Below are positions 25,671 to 35,868 of a stretch of DNA of 64,000 nt, piece by piece. Position 1 is the stretch's first letter; each line of letters begins with the position of its first letter. Under the pieces are notes generated by a model that saw only the letters and a program-made list of their open reading frames with translations, did no database searches and was not told where the DNA came from. The translations under genes were made by a program, and so were the position numbers. The DNA is from Bacillus nakamurai (GTDB lineage: Bacteria; Bacillota; Bacilli; Bacillales; Bacillaceae): assembly GCF_001584325.1 (NCBI RefSeq), contig NZ_LSAZ01000019.1, positions 1-64,000 of the forward strand, given 5' to 3'.

Positions 25671-26042
25671 GACTCTGGAACAGTACTCCTTTAACTGCGG
25701 AAATATTGTTTCATTCCGATAAATATAGTGGTAAGAAAAAGAAAGATTTTCGGCGATTTCCAATTGGTATAAACCGCATGGACCTTCTTCTTCTCTCGCG
25801 AAACGGTATGTATAGTTTGAAGCGTATTTCCCTTTTTCGTATTCTTTTGTTTTGTCGTGCAGGGCGAATAAGGGACCGGGAAACGGATGCTTTATATCCT
25901 CCGCAAATAAATAAGATAAATAACAATAATATGAAGAACTATGGAATATATTTCATAAAACCTTCTTATGCCGATTGAAAAAAGATACACCGCATGATTG
26001 TGTTGTAAGATCGGGTATGATGATAAGGAAAGGGGAGAGACG
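25671..26042. other. gene-free stretch
   Basis: About 370 bases contain no start codon with a ribosome-binding site and no strong dyad, apart from the AAGGAAAGGGGAG site of the next gene. I see nothing else in it. Confidence 0.4.
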
Positions 26043-26678
26043 ATGGAACTTGATTTTGTGTTTCGTTTAGCGGTTGCCGGTCTGCTTGGTGCTCTCATCG
26101 GTTTGGAAAGGGAGTTCAGGGCGAAGGAGGCCGGTTTAAGAACGCATTTTTTAGTGGCTGTCGGCAGCGCCTTGATGATGATTGTATCTAAATACGGTTT
26201 TTTTGATTTGTTATCCAATAACCATACGTCTTTTGATCCGAGCCGGGTGGCGGCGCAGGTCGTCAGCGGGGTCGGATTTTTAGGGGCCGGCACGATTATT
26301 TTGCAAAGGCATGTTGTGCGCGGGCTTACGACGGCGGCGGGCATTTGGGCCACGTCAGGAATCGGCTTGACGGTCGGGGCGGGTATGTATGTCATCGGGA
26401 TCAGCGGCACGATTTTAGCGTTAATCGGTCTTGAACTTTTAAACTTTCTATTCAGATCGGCAGCCTATTCTTTGGTGATCAGCTTTCAAGCGGAGGAGAA
26501 AGCCGTCAGTTATGATATGTTAAAATCACTTGAAGCAAAGGGTATTCTCATTACTTCCTATGAGCTGAATAAAGGCATTCTTGAAGTGAAGGGCAGAGCG
26601 AAAAGCAAAAGCGGAAAAGCGGCAGTGATGGAGAACGTTCAATCCGTCCCATATATGGTGTCTGTAAAAGTTGAATAG
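26043..26678 (+). CDS. MgtC/SapB family membrane protein
   Basis: This 211-residue protein has the N-terminal MgtC/SapB membrane domain. It includes LLGALIGLEREFRAKEAGLR, then FLVAVGSALMMIV, SGVGFLGAGTII, and GLTTAAGIWATSGIGLTVGA, with about four or five helices. A soluble C-terminal part of about 75 residues follows. The ATG at 26043 has AAAGGGGAGAGACG before it. MgtC-type proteins are linked to magnesium limitation and acid stress; the exact role of this Bacillus member is not known. Confidence 0.85.
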   Translation: MELDFVFRLAVAGLLGALIGLEREFRAKEAGLRTHFLVAVGSALMMIVSKYGFFDLLSNNHTSFDPSRVAAQVVSGVGFLGAGTIILQRHVVRGLTTAAGIWATSGIGLTVGAGMYVIGISGTILALIGLELLNFLFRSAAYSLVISFQAEEKAVSYDMLKSLEAKGILITSYELNKGILEVKGRAKSKSGKAAVMENVQSVPYMVSVKVE

Positions 26679-26762
26679 CAAAAAAAGAGCTCTTCTCTGC
26701 TGAATCCGCCATTTTCTTTCTGAACCTCTTTTATAAGAAAATCACTCCATGTTCACAAGTCA

Positions 26763-26933
26763 TTAATACCAAGGGCAGTAAGGAAAATAGGGACGCAGGT
26801 AATAAGGGTATGGGTACGGTCTTGGATAGTATGGATACGGTCTCGGGAAATAATAAGGGCGCGGCCTCGGATAGTAATAAGGAGACCGTTCATATTCACC
26901 GGTCGCAAATTCGGTTAATAAAGGATCGTACAA
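26763..26933 (-). CDS. cotT: spore coat protein T-like, Tyr/Pro-rich
   Basis: This 56-residue protein is mostly PRPYPYYPRP-like repeats, rich in Tyr and Pro as in CotT, an inner spore coat protein made as a pro-form. The TTG at 26933 is chosen because AGGGAGG lies nine bases upstream. A further upstream ATG would place that site inside the gene. Position next to yjfB and yjgA agrees with cotT in B. subtilis. It is shorter than the 168 protein and lacks its Gly-Tyr tail. Confidence 0.7.
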   Translation of the reverse strand: MYDPLLTEFATGEYERSPYYYPRPRPYYFPRPYPYYPRPYPYPYYLRPYFPYCPWY

Positions 26934-27020
26934 GAGGAAAACCTCCCTAAGAAATTTTATTCCGTTTACCATATGCCTATTTGCCTGGCATGGTGTACGT
27001 ACAATTCCGAGGAGGGAGAA

Positions 27021-27052
27021 AAAGCTGCCAAGAATATACCTGGCAGCCTTTT
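27021..27052. terminator. terminator of yjfB
   Basis: A perfect 7-bp stem (GCTGCCA with TGGCAGC) around ten bases is flanked by T runs on both strands. It lies directly behind the yjfB stop. Confidence 0.75.
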
Positions 27053-27053
27053 T

Positions 27054-27227
27054 TTACACTTTCAAGTCGATTGAATGGCCCGATGTCGGATGCTGGGGCG
27101 AGAGCATTTTCACTGTTTCCTCCGAAGCAGCCTGAGCATTTTGCAAGACCGTTTTTGTTAAAGCGATGTTTACATTTTGCGCCAGAGATGTCTGGTGCAT
27201 AGCGATTGATAATGCGGGAATGTCCAC
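27054..27227 (-). CDS. yjfB: YjfB family putative motility protein
   Basis: This 57-residue helical protein (VDIPALSIAMHQTSLAQNVN at the start, SGHSIDLKV at the end) is of the YjfB family. In B. subtilis that family belongs to the motility regulon. The GTG at 27227 sits eight bases behind AAGGAGG; the in-frame GTG nine bases earlier overlaps that site. Function at the molecular level is unknown. Confidence 0.8.
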   Translation of the reverse strand: MDIPALSIAMHQTSLAQNVNIALTKTVLQNAQAASEETVKMLSPQHPTSGHSIDLKV

Positions 27228-27270
27228 AAATTCCACCTCCTTATCTCTTCATATCGGCGGCTTGCGCCAA

Positions 27271-27678
27271 TTATAAAGAGAGCGCCCGGCTTCTTTTGCT
27301 TTTCATTGTCCATTCTATGAACGCAGAAGCGCACACCCCGACTGTATATGCAATGATGTCACTCCAAACAAATTCATAGCCGAGGACGAGCCCGCCGATC
27401 GGATTGCTTCTGATGGTGTCAATCCATGCCGCGTGATACAGCTGGCTGCATTCAATCAGATAGCAAAACGAAAGGCTCATGACAGCGGCTGTTTTCGTTT
27501 GTGCGTATCGAAACAGGAAACCGCATCCCGTAAAGATCATTGCGGCCCACAGGGCATCTCCTAGATAAGCGTTTACCGCGTCAGGAAGAAGGGCAGTCAT
27601 ATATGCTGTTCTGGATAATAGGCCGAGCACAATGATGAGTACGGTCAAAGCACCATATGCCAATCGATTTCTTTTCAC
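27271..27678 (-). CDS. yjgA: DUF2809 membrane protein YjgA
   Basis: This 135-residue integral membrane protein has four likely helices. The family-typical YLGDALWAAMIFTGCGFLF and SFCYLIECSQLYHAAWID are visible, with the polar E and Q inside helices. Its function is unknown. It is placed next to yjgB as in B. subtilis. Confidence 0.8.
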   Translation of the reverse strand: MKRNRLAYGALTVLIIVLGLLSRTAYMTALLPDAVNAYLGDALWAAMIFTGCGFLFRYAQTKTAAVMSLSFCYLIECSQLYHAAWIDTIRSNPIGGLVLGYEFVWSDIIAYTVGVCASAFIEWTMKSKRSRALSL

Positions 27679-27750
27679 GTCATCTTGTTCCCCTTTACAC
27701 AGGTTCTCCCATGTATTGTAAGGAATTATGTATATGCTGTCTATGAAAAA

Positions 27751-27775
27751 AACGGCCCGGGGGCCGCTTTTTTTA
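27751..27775. terminator. terminator of yjgB
   Basis: CGGCCC and GGGCCG pair with a tight centre, with seven T on the plus side and T-rich sequence on the minus side. It lies four bases behind the yjgB stop. Confidence 0.75.
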
Positions 27776-27778
27776 ATG

Positions 27779-28354
27779 CTATCTTGCTTTTAGATTGACA
27801 TGGTCTGCTTTTTGATCACTGCCGATGACAAAATGGAGTTCATAATGTCCTGTATTGTAGACATAATCCGTTTCACCTGTTCCCGGTACGGCAAGGATTT
27901 TATCAGCGCTGCCGATTTGTTTGCTTAAGACGTCAGGTGTTACGCTGCCAAGGTTGAAGCGTCGTTCAACACCGGTGCCGAAATAACGGATTTCTGCGAT
28001 TGTACCGTTTTTGTGATAGGAAAATCCATAGCCGGGATGTCCCATATTCCAGCTGTACAGGTCAAATGGATTGCTGCCGTCCGCTTTCCGTTCAGGCTCG
28101 CCGATTTTATCGTACACATCCTGCTTTGTGCTTTGATTTATTTTCAAGCCTTTAACGTCTTGCGGCATTTCTCCTTTAAAGGCTGATTGATAAAGGCTGT
28201 TCACCAGCTCTTTTGCACTTTGATTTGGATTTGTTATCTTTGAAGCAGCCGCGGCATGGACGGGCTCTGAAACTGAAAACGCTTCTGCACCGAAAACGGT
28301 TCCTGTCAGGATGACTGCCGCTAGCCCTGTGAGGAGCGGTTTTTTCTTCAACAT
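27779..28354 (-). CDS. yjgB: secreted DUF4309 protein YjgB
   Basis: This 191-residue exported protein has a signal peptide (KKKPLLTGLAAVILTGTVFG) with Ala-rich cleavage near residue 35. The body includes KINQSTKQDVYDKIGEPE, WNMGHPGYGFSYHKNGTIAE and YVYNTGHYELHFVIG, which fit DUF4309/YjgB. It occurs in many spore formers and its role is unknown. AAGGAGGC precedes the start. Confidence 0.8.
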   Translation of the reverse strand: MLKKKPLLTGLAAVILTGTVFGAEAFSVSEPVHAAAASKITNPNQSAKELVNSLYQSAFKGEMPQDVKGLKINQSTKQDVYDKIGEPERKADGSNPFDLYSWNMGHPGYGFSYHKNGTIAEIRYFGTGVERRFNLGSVTPDVLSKQIGSADKILAVPGTGETDYVYNTGHYELHFVIGSDQKADHVNLKAR

Positions 28355-28479
28355 ATGTTAATGCCTCCTTTTTTCCTTTTGTACCCGAAGGTCCTCCGGG
28401 CTAAACGCGATGTTTTACTGAAAGGCCGGTTGGGGAATCATAGATGATGTATAAAGGGGTACAGAAAGGGGAAATCAAA

Positions 28480-31433
28480 ATGGCTGATACAAAAAAGGTA
28501 ACAATCAATGGTGTTGAGATGGAGGCGGCAGACGGACAAACCGTACTGCAGCTTTTGAACAACAGCTCAATCGAAGTGCCGCAAGTATGCTATCATCCAA
28601 GCCTGGGCCCGATCGAGACATGTGACATCTGTATCGTCAATGTAAACGGAGAATTGGTGAGATCCTGCTCAGCGAACATAAAGGACGGAGATGTAATTGA
28701 CACACTTTCGTCAGATGTGAAAAAAGCGCAAATTATCGGCATGGACAAGATTTTATATAACCATGAACTATATTGTACGGTTTGCGATTACAACAATGGG
28801 GGATGCGAAGTACATAACACGGTGAAAGAAATGAGAATCAACCACCAAAGCATTCCGTTTGATCAAAAGCCGTATCACAAAGACGAATCCAATCCGTTTT
28901 ACCGATATGATCCCGATCAGTGTATTTTATGCGGACGCTGCGTTGAAGCGTGTCAAGACGTACAGGTAACCGAGACCCTTACGATAGACTGGGAGCGTAA
29001 ACGCCCGCGGGTCATTTGGGACAACGATGTGCCGATCAATGAATCTTCATGTGTGTCTTGCGGGCACTGTTCAACGGTTTGTCCGTGCAATGCCATGATG
29101 GAAAAAGGGATGGAAGGCGAGGCGGGGTATTTAACAGGCATCAATGAAAAGACGCTTCGGCCGATGATTGACCTTACAAAAGGCGTTGAAACCGGGTACG
29201 GCTCCATCCTTGCCATATCAGACATGGAATCCGCCATGCGTGACGAAAGAATCAAAAAAACGAAAACAGTGTGTACGTATTGCGGTGTCGGCTGCAGCTT
29301 TGATATATGGACAAAAGGAAGAGACATTTTAAAGGTTGAACCGCAGCCGGAGGCGCCTGCCAACGGAATTTCGACATGTGTCAAAGGGAAGTTCGGCTGG
29401 GATTTTGTCAATAGTGAAAAGCGTCTTACTAAACCGCTTATCCGGGAAGGCGATGCGTTTCGGGAGGCGGAATGGGAGGAAGCACTTGAGCTGATTGCTG
29501 ATAAATTTACCGATATCAAAGAAACATTCGGCCCTGACGCCCTTGCCTTTATTACATCGTCAAAGTGCACCAATGAAGAATCATACTTAATGCAAAAGCT
29601 TGCAAGAGCTGTTATCGGAACCAATCATGTCGACAACTGCTCACGCTACTGCCAGTCTCCCGCGACAGCCGGATTGTTCAGAACGGTCGGCTACGGCGGG
29701 GATTCAGGGTCCATTAAAGACATTGAAAAAGCAGAGCTGGGATTATCGGCTCCAATACATCTGAATCGCACCCTGTCTTATCCACAAGGATTAAACGTTC
29801 ACATAAGCTGCACGGACAAAAAATGATCGTCGCTGATTTGAGAAAACATGAAATGGCTGAGCGTTCAGATCTGTTCTTCCAGCCGCGCGCCGGATCTGAC
29901 ATCGTATGGCTCAACGCCGTTTCAAAATTCTTGCTTGATCATGATATGGCCGATACGGAATTTTTGCGTGAGCGGGTCAACGGGCTGGACGAATTTGTGA
30001 AGAGCCTCGAGCCGTATACAATGGAATACGCTGAAAAACATACCGGCGTTGCCAAAGACACATTGATTAAAATTGCCCATATGATTCATGAGGCCGGCAG
30101 TGTGTGCGCACTGTGGGCGATGGGTGTCACACAGCATATCGGAGGCAGTGATACGAGCACCGCTACTTCTAATCTGCTTCTGGTGACCGGCAACTACGGA
30201 AAACCGGGTTCCGGCTCTTATCCGCTGCGCGGCCATAATAACGTGCAGGGGGCCAGTGATTTCGGCAGTATGCCGGACAGCTTCCCGGGTTATGAAAAAG
30301 TAACGGACGAAAAGGCCCGCAAAAAATACGAACAGGGCTGGGGAACAGATCTGCCGAAAGAAATCGGGATGACAAACCATGAAATGATCGAGGGCATCCA
30401 TTCAGGAAAGCTGAAATCAATGTATCTGAAAGGCGAAGAAATGGGGCTTGTTGATTCTAATATTAACCACGTCCACGCTGCGTTTGAAAAGCTTGATTTC
30501 TTCGTTGTGCAGGATATTTTTCTGTCACGTACGGCGGAGTTCCCCGATGTGGTGCTTCCGGCAAGCCCGAGCCTTGAAAAAGAAGGAACGTTTACAAATA
30601 CGGAACGCCGGGTGCAACGCCTGTACGAAGTGATTGAGCCGCTTGGCGATTCAAAACCGGATTGGAAAATCATTATGGATGTCGCAAATCGGTTAGGCGC
30701 AAATTGGCACTACGAACATCCCGCGGACATCATGGAAGAAGCGGCGATGCTGTCGCCGATTTATGCCGGAGTCACATATGAACGTCTTGAAGGCTACAAG
30801 TCGCTGCAATGGCCAGTCGAGGCGGACGGAACTGATTCGCCGCTTTTATTTACGGACAAATTTCCGTTTTCTGACGGCAAGGCGATTCTCTATCCCGTTC
30901 AGTGGACGGAGCCGAAGGAATTTGATGAACAATACGATATCCATGTAAATAACGGCCGTCTGCTTGAGCATTTCCATGAAGGAAACCTTACTTATAAATC
31001 AAAAGGGATTTCTGAAAAAACACCGAGTGTGTTTTTAGAAGTATCGCCTGAATTGGCAGAAGAAAGAGGGCTCGAAGATGGAACACTCGTCCGTCTGACA
31101 TCGCCGTACGGGAATGTGAAAGTCAAATGCCTGATCACAGACCGTGTGAAAGGCAAGCAAGTGTATTTGCCGATGAACGATTCGAATGAAGCGGCCGTCA
31201 ATCTTTTAACGAGCAGCTATTCTGATAAGGATACTGATACACCGGCTTATAAAGAAACATCCGCCAAGATGGAAATCTTGAAAAAAGAAGGCATCAATCC
31301 GCTGCCGAAAATCAATTTCCGCTACGGAAACCCGCAGCCGCAGATCGGAGTTCAAGTTCAGCGGAAATGGGCGCGGAAGGATTATGTGTTTCCGGGAGAC
31401 GCGGTAAAAAGGGGGAAAAAGCAAAATGGCTAA
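28480..31433 (+). pseudogene. yjgC: YjgC molybdopterin oxidoreductase (formate dehydrogenase-like), one frameshift
   Basis: The protein would have about 985 residues. In order it contains a 2Fe-2S domain ([11 protein letters not shown]), a His-Cys cluster ([18 protein letters not shown]), two 4Fe-4S boxes ([11 protein letters not shown] and [13 protein letters not shown]), and the molybdopterin 4Fe-4S motif [13 protein letters not shown]. The bis-MGD catalytic domain follows, with NCSRYCQSP (Cys, not selenocysteine), then the C-terminal dinucleotide-binding domain. It probably oxidises formate or a related substrate. At about 29740 GAGCTGGGATTATC lacks one base of the expected GAGCTGGTGATTATC. 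The first frame then ends at 29826 while the right one continues from there ([20 protein letters not shown]) to 31433. AAAGGGGAA precedes the ATG. It is either a recent pseudogene or a base-call error. Confidence 0.9.
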
Positions 31434-31955
31434 GGCAATCAAGACCATTCGCAAACAGACCGTAACGGACGAGGAGAAACGCAGGCAGGATTTAGAAGAA
31501 ATTGAGACCGCCCTTTTAAACAATAAGGACGCTATTTTAGAATCCCTGCACATTCTTCATCATATGAATGAGCGCGGCGTTTTGGCGCTTCTCCGGGGGC
31601 TTTTCGGACAGGGAGACAAAGTGATGGATATTATGGTGAAAAAAGCTGACACGCCAGAAACCGCCAATACGTTAAAAAACCTCTGCTCCTGACGGGCGTG
31701 CTTGGCATGATTGACGTTAAACAGCTTGAGCCTTTCATCGTCAAAATCAACGCGGGAGTAACAAAGGCTGTTGAAGAAAAAGACAACGATAAGAAGACAG
31801 GTTATTTTGATATCGTCCGCGCTTTGAGAGACCCGGACATCAACAAGGCCGTCACTTTGCTGTTTTCTTTTTTAAAGGGAATGGGCGGGGATACAAGCGC
31901 TATGGAGAGAAACACGCAGCCTCCCGAAAACCAAAAGCACCATACAAATAAGTAA
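31426..31955 (+). pseudogene. yjgD: YjgD DUF1641 protein, one frameshift
   Basis: This small helical protein (about 176 residues if repaired) overlaps the end of yjgC by 8 bases and belongs to the same operon. DUF1641 proteins accompany this oxidoreductase and are thought to assist it, perhaps with membrane or quinone contact. The first frame ends NTLKNLCS-stop at 31692. One base short at 31681-31686, the expected NLLLLTGVLGMIDVKQLEPF continues in the next frame to 31955. It is the second single-base loss in this operon. Confidence 0.85.
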
Positions 31956-31963
31956 CGAACATT

Positions 31964-31993
31964 CCCGAGCTTGAAGAAGGCTCGGGTTTTTTT
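31964..31993 (+). terminator. terminator of yjgC-yjgD
   Basis: A perfect 7-bp stem (CCCGAGC with GCTCGGG) is followed by seven T. Confidence 0.9.
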
Positions 31994-32156
31994 GTGCGCT
32001 GTGAACGGTTTCTTGGGATAAATTTCACGCCCGATGTTATGACTTTTGTTGTGTTATATTAATAGTTAAGGTTATGAATAGAAAAAAATTGAAAAGATGT
32101 GCTACGATAAAAATCAAGGCGTCAAAGTTCAATAATGACAATGGGAGTGAGAAAAC

Positions 32157-33353
32157 ATGAGTAAGTTTAAGAATCCGAGACAAGCCGTCCAGAAAACCCT
32201 GATGAAAGGAAAGAACGGCCTAGACGCATATGACCCTTTTCCGTGGTACGAAAAAATGAGACGGGAAAACCCCGTTCATTTTGATGAAGAAAACAAGGTT
32301 TGGAGCGTGTTTTTGTACGATGATGTAAAAAAAGTCATTGGTGATAAAGAGGCATTCTCCAGCCACAGGCTTCAAATGACCAGTTCGATCGGCAATTCTA
32401 TTTTGAATATGGATCCGCCAAAGCATACCCGTATCAGATCAGTGGTCAATCGTGCTTTTACTCCGCGGGTTTTGAAGGAATGGGAGCCGAGAATTCAGCA
32501 AATCACCGATGACCTGCTGAAACAGGCACAGGGCAGGGGAAGCATTGATATTGTTAAAGATTTATCTTATCCATTGCCGGTCATCGTCATTTCAGAGTTA
32601 TTGGGTGTTCCGTCCGAGCATATGGAACAATTTAAAGAATGGTCGGACATTCTTGTCAGCACGCCTAAAGATGAGAGTCCTGAAGCGGCGAAAGTGAATG
32701 AGCAAGAACAGGATCAATGTGAGCGGGAACTGGCCTCATTTTTTGCAAGGATAATAGAAGAAAAAAGAAATCAGCCCGGTCAGGACATTATCTCCATTTT
32801 AATTAAAGCGGAAGAAGAAGGCGAGAAGCTTTCAGGAGAAGACCTGATTCCGTTTTGCACCTTGCTTTTGATGGCGGGAAATGAAACAACGACTAATCTC
32901 ATCTCCAATGCGGTGTACAGCATAGCAGAGACTCCGGGCCTTTACGAAGAGCTGAGACAGGACCCTTCGCTCATTCCGCAGGTCATTGAAGAAACCTTGC
33001 GTTTTCGCGCTCCAGCTCCATTTGTCCGGAGGACGGTCAAACACGATATCGAGCTGAGCGGCCGCCTCTTGAAGAGCGGGGAAATGGTTCTTGGTTATAT
33101 TGCGTCAGCAAATCGTGATGAGAAGAAATTCGAGCATGCTGATGTTTTTGATATCCGCCGTCAACCGAATCCGCACCTTTCTTTTGGGTTCGGCATTCAT
33201 TTTTGTTTAGGCGCGCCGCTTGCCAGGCTTGAAGCAGAGGTCGCGCTGAAAGGGCTCTTAAAAACATATCACAAGCTGAAGCCCGTCCGGGTTGAGCCGA
33301 TTCAAAACAGTGTCATGTACGGCTTAACAGCATTTGAAGCGGAAACAAATTAA
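32157..33353 (+). CDS. yjiB: cytochrome P450 (CYP109B type) YjiB
   Basis: This 398-residue soluble class I P450 hydroxylates hydrophobic substrates with electrons from ferredoxin-type partners. The I-helix motif LLMAGNETTTNLI, the K-helix EETLRFR and the heme-binding FGFGIHFCLGAPLAR (proximal Cys) are intact. GGGAGTGAG precedes the ATG. Its length fits B. subtilis CYP109B1 (396), which oxidises fatty acids and terpenoids in vitro. The glycosyltransferase yjiC follows at once, so oxidised products may be glycosylated; that coupling is inference. Confidence 0.92.
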   Translation: MSKFKNPRQAVQKTLMKGKNGLDAYDPFPWYEKMRRENPVHFDEENKVWSVFLYDDVKKVIGDKEAFSSHRLQMTSSIGNSILNMDPPKHTRIRSVVNRAFTPRVLKEWEPRIQQITDDLLKQAQGRGSIDIVKDLSYPLPVIVISELLGVPSEHMEQFKEWSDILVSTPKDESPEAAKVNEQEQDQCERELASFFARIIEEKRNQPGQDIISILIKAEEEGEKLSGEDLIPFCTLLLMAGNETTTNLISNAVYSIAETPGLYEELRQDPSLIPQVIEETLRFRAPAPFVRRTVKHDIELSGRLLKSGEMVLGYIASANRDEKKFEHADVFDIRRQPNPHLSFGFGIHFCLGAPLARLEAEVALKGLLKTYHKLKPVRVEPIQNSVMYGLTAFEAETN

Positions 33354-33369
33354 AATAGGGGAGAAGAGA

Positions 33370-34557
33370 ATGATAAAAAAAAATCACATTGCCATTATCA
33401 ATGTGGCCGCTCACGGCCATGTCAATCCCACATTGCCGGTAGCGGAGGAGCTTGTCAAACGGGGGCACAGAGTTACTTACGCTACGACGGAGGACTTCGC
33501 ACAAGCCGTTTTGAAAACCGGCGCCACCCCGGTTTTATACCGCACAAGCATTAAGCCTGACCCTAAGACAATAAAAGAGCAGGTTAATAAAAGCGATGCC
33601 TTTGTAATGTTTTTGAAAGAAGCGGCTGATGTGCTCCCGCAGCTTGAAGAGCTGTACAAAGATGACCTCCCGGACGCCGTTCTTTTTGATTTTCTCGCTC
33701 TTTCAGGAAGATTGTTTGCTGACAAATTTGGCATCCCGGCTGTGAAATTCTGCCCGAGTTATGGGATAAATGAGCATTTTCAAATAAAAAAAGACAAAGA
33801 TATAATTGAAGCGGCAAAACAAGCGATAGAGGAATTTCAGGAAGAGGCCGAAAATGAACAAGTAAAACATATGACTATGGAAGAATTCTTTAAGCCTGAA
33901 AAACTGAATATCGTCTTTATGCCGAGGGCGTTTCAGCCGAAACAAGAAACCTTTGATGACAGCTTCTGTTTTGTGGGTCCGTCTCTTGGCGAACGTACAA
34001 ATACAGGAAGTTTGGAGCTGGAGGAAGCGGATGACCGGCCGCTTATGCTCATTTCACTCGGAACGGCGTTTAATGCATGGCCTGAATTTTATCAAATGTG
34101 TATTGATGCCTTTCGGGATTCAGACTGGCGTGTCGTCATGTCAGTCGGCACATCAATCGATCCCGAGGGCTTTACAGATGTCCCTGACCACTTTATCATC
34201 CGCCAGCACGTCCCGCAGCTTGATGTATTGGAAAAAGCAAAGCTGTTCGTTTCTCACGGCGGGATGAACAGTACGATGGAAGCGATGAATGCCGGCGTTC
34301 CGCTCGTTGTGGTTCCGCAAATGCAAGAACAAGAGATAACCGCCACGCGCGTAGATGAACTGGGCCTCGGCGTTCATCTGCCTCCGAAAGAGGTCAGCGT
34401 GTCTCGATTGCAAAAGGACGTGCAGAAGGTGTATCAAGATAAAAACATCCTCAGCCGGGTGAAAAACATGCAGCAGAAAATTGAAGAAACCGGCGGCGCC
34501 AAACAGGCTGCTGCCGCCATTGAAGATTTTATAAAAGAGGCAGTTGTGGAAAATTGA
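33370..34557 (+). CDS. yjiC: UDP-glycosyltransferase (macrolide GT family) YjiC
   Basis: This 395-residue GT-B enzyme of the GT1 family transfers glucose from UDP-glucose to hydroxyls of varied acceptors. The N-terminal NVAAHGHVNPTLPVAEELVK carries the catalytic His. The donor-binding signature is FVSHGGMNSTMEAMNAGVPL followed by VVVPQMQEQ. The ATG at 33370 has GGGGAGAAGAG before it; in-frame codons before this lie inside yjiB. It is co-transcribed with yjiB (16 bases apart) and followed by a terminator. Confidence 0.92.
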   Translation: MIKKNHIAIINVAAHGHVNPTLPVAEELVKRGHRVTYATTEDFAQAVLKTGATPVLYRTSIKPDPKTIKEQVNKSDAFVMFLKEAADVLPQLEELYKDDLPDAVLFDFLALSGRLFADKFGIPAVKFCPSYGINEHFQIKKDKDIIEAAKQAIEEFQEEAENEQVKHMTMEEFFKPEKLNIVFMPRAFQPKQETFDDSFCFVGPSLGERTNTGSLELEEADDRPLMLISLGTAFNAWPEFYQMCIDAFRDSDWRVVMSVGTSIDPEGFTDVPDHFIIRQHVPQLDVLEKAKLFVSHGGMNSTMEAMNAGVPLVVVPQMQEQEITATRVDELGLGVHLPPKEVSVSRLQKDVQKVYQDKNILSRVKNMQQKIEETGGAKQAAAAIEDFIKEAVVEN

Positions 34558-34566
34558 TATGTAACC

Positions 34567-34597
34567 AGGCAGCGGACTGATTCCGCTGCCTGCTTTG
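34567..34597 (+). terminator. terminator of yjiB-yjiC
   Basis: A perfect 9-bp stem (AGGCAGCGG with CCGCTGCCT) is followed by a moderate T tract. It is shared with the leftward gene at 34598. Confidence 0.8.
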
Positions 34598-34783
34598 TTA
34601 AATGTTTTTCTTCATCCCGCATCTCCGGCATTCCCGCAAAAACTTTCCGCCTTTCACCGAGCTTTTAAACAGCGTATAGTCACAATTATCACAGCGTCCG
34701 CTATGCGCGTCAGGATATTCGTTAAACTCATAAATCACTGATGTATCATACCCTTTTGTTTCAAACTCTTTTTTCGTTTCCAT
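34598..34783 (-). CDS. small zinc-ribbon protein
   Basis: This 61-residue protein has two CxxC pairs (GRCDNCDY and ECRRCGM) that make a zinc ribbon. The N-terminus is acidic and Tyr-rich. The ATG has a GGGG-type purine site upstream. I do not know its function; small ribbons of this kind occur between yji and yjj genes in relatives. Confidence 0.6.
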   Translation of the reverse strand: METKKEFETKGYDTSVIYEFNEYPDAHSGRCDNCDYTLFKSSVKGGKFLRECRRCGMKKNI

Positions 34784-35001
34784 TATTGAAAACCCCTCCG
34801 CAAATCTATTCGTTCTGCCCGGTTAAATCATACAGCAACCGCATGCGGGATTCAACGGGGGCTGTCTTGATTTTCCTTCACGTTTGCGTAACAATAATTG
34901 ATATCATCAATAGAAATCGATGAGAAAAGAGAGAATCGGATGGTCAGTTTTCAGAAAAATCAAGCGGCTGTCCGGCATCAGAAGGGAAGAGGAAAACAGC
35001 G

Positions 35002-35817
35002 ATGGGAAATGGGTTGAACGGTAAGCGGATTGCAATCGGCGGTTCGCGGAAAACAGAAGAAATCAGCACATTAATTGAAAAACAAGGCGGCACAGCAGTT
35101 ATCCGCTCCCTGCAAGGAACCGTATATCCGGCGGAAGAACAAATTGAACCCGATCTGCGGAGATTTATAAAAGAAAAAGCAGACTGGGTCATATTTACAA
35201 CCGGAATCGGCACGGAGACGTTAGTGTCAGTATCTGAGAAAATCGGTCTGAAGGAAGAATTTTTAGCAGCTGTCCATGAAGCGAAAATAGGCTGCAGAGG
35301 CTATAAAACATATGCCGCTCTGAAAAAACTCGGCATGACGCCGTCAGCTTCAGATGAAGACGGAACAACAAAAGGGCTGATCCGTTCTCTGGAGCGTTTT
35401 GAGTTCAAAGGGCAAAAGATCATGATACAGCTTCATGGCGAAAAAGCGCCTGTGTTAACGGAATTTCTTGAGGGGAAGGGAGCGCGGGTTTTCCCTGTCC
35501 TGCCTTATCAGCACATTCCGCCTGAAAGGGAAACCGTTGATAAGCTATGCCGGGAGCTGATGAACCATGAGATTGACGCGGTGTGTTTTACGACAGCCAT
35601 TCAAGTGCGCTCCCTTTTTGATTATGCGAGAGAGATAGGGATGGCAAATGAAATAAAACAAGCATTCGAAGAACGCGTCGTGGCTGCGGCTGTCGGAAAA
35701 GTGACCGCTGAAGCCATTCGCGATGAAGGAATAACGAGGCTTCTTGCTCCGGAAATTGAGCGGATGGGGGCGATGATTATCGAACTGTCCCGTTATTATG
35801 AATCTCTGAACTCTTGA
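35002..35817 (+). CDS. yjjA: uroporphyrinogen-III synthase-like protein YjjA
   Basis: This 271-residue protein with the two-domain HemD fold has features GKRIAIGGSRKTEEI at the start, WVIFTTGIGTETLV, and AVCFTTAIQVRSLFDYARE in the second lobe. The genuine hemD lies in the hem operon elsewhere, so this paralogue may act on another tetrapyrrole or be regulatory; that is inference. A GAAGGGAAGAGG site precedes the ATG. Confidence 0.85.
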   Translation: MGNGLNGKRIAIGGSRKTEEISTLIEKQGGTAVIRSLQGTVYPAEEQIEPDLRRFIKEKADWVIFTTGIGTETLVSVSEKIGLKEEFLAAVHEAKIGCRGYKTYAALKKLGMTPSASDEDGTTKGLIRSLERFEFKGQKIMIQLHGEKAPVLTEFLEGKGARVFPVLPYQHIPPERETVDKLCRELMNHEIDAVCFTTAIQVRSLFDYAREIGMANEIKQAFEERVVAAAVGKVTAEAIRDEGITRLLAPEIERMGAMIIELSRYYESLNS

Positions 35818-35824
35818 TGCATTA

Positions 35825-35868
35825 TTCAATAGGAAAAGAGCTTACTCTTTTCCTATTGAATTTTTTTT
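35825..35868. terminator. bidirectional terminator yjjA/yjkA
   Basis: A perfect 16-bp stem (arms TTCAATAGGAAAAGAG and complement) with a CTTA loop is followed by eight T. The convergent yjkA stop codon lies inside it. Confidence 0.9.

Noticed and set aside
1-26000. Complete type VII secretion locus to go with the LXG toxins
   Set aside because: No EssC/YukB, EsxA/YukE or related genes are in the window; secretion must be supplied from elsewhere on the chromosome.
26763-26933. Tandem repeat or CRISPR-like array
   Set aside because: The periodic sequence codes for Tyr-Pro-Arg repeats of a CotT-like protein. No spacer/repeat structure exists here or anywhere else in the window.
28953-29624. 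Long open frame on the minus strand opposite yjgC
   Set aside because: It mirrors the codon pattern of the iron-sulfur and molybdopterin part of yjgC; it has no ribosome-binding site and no family features.
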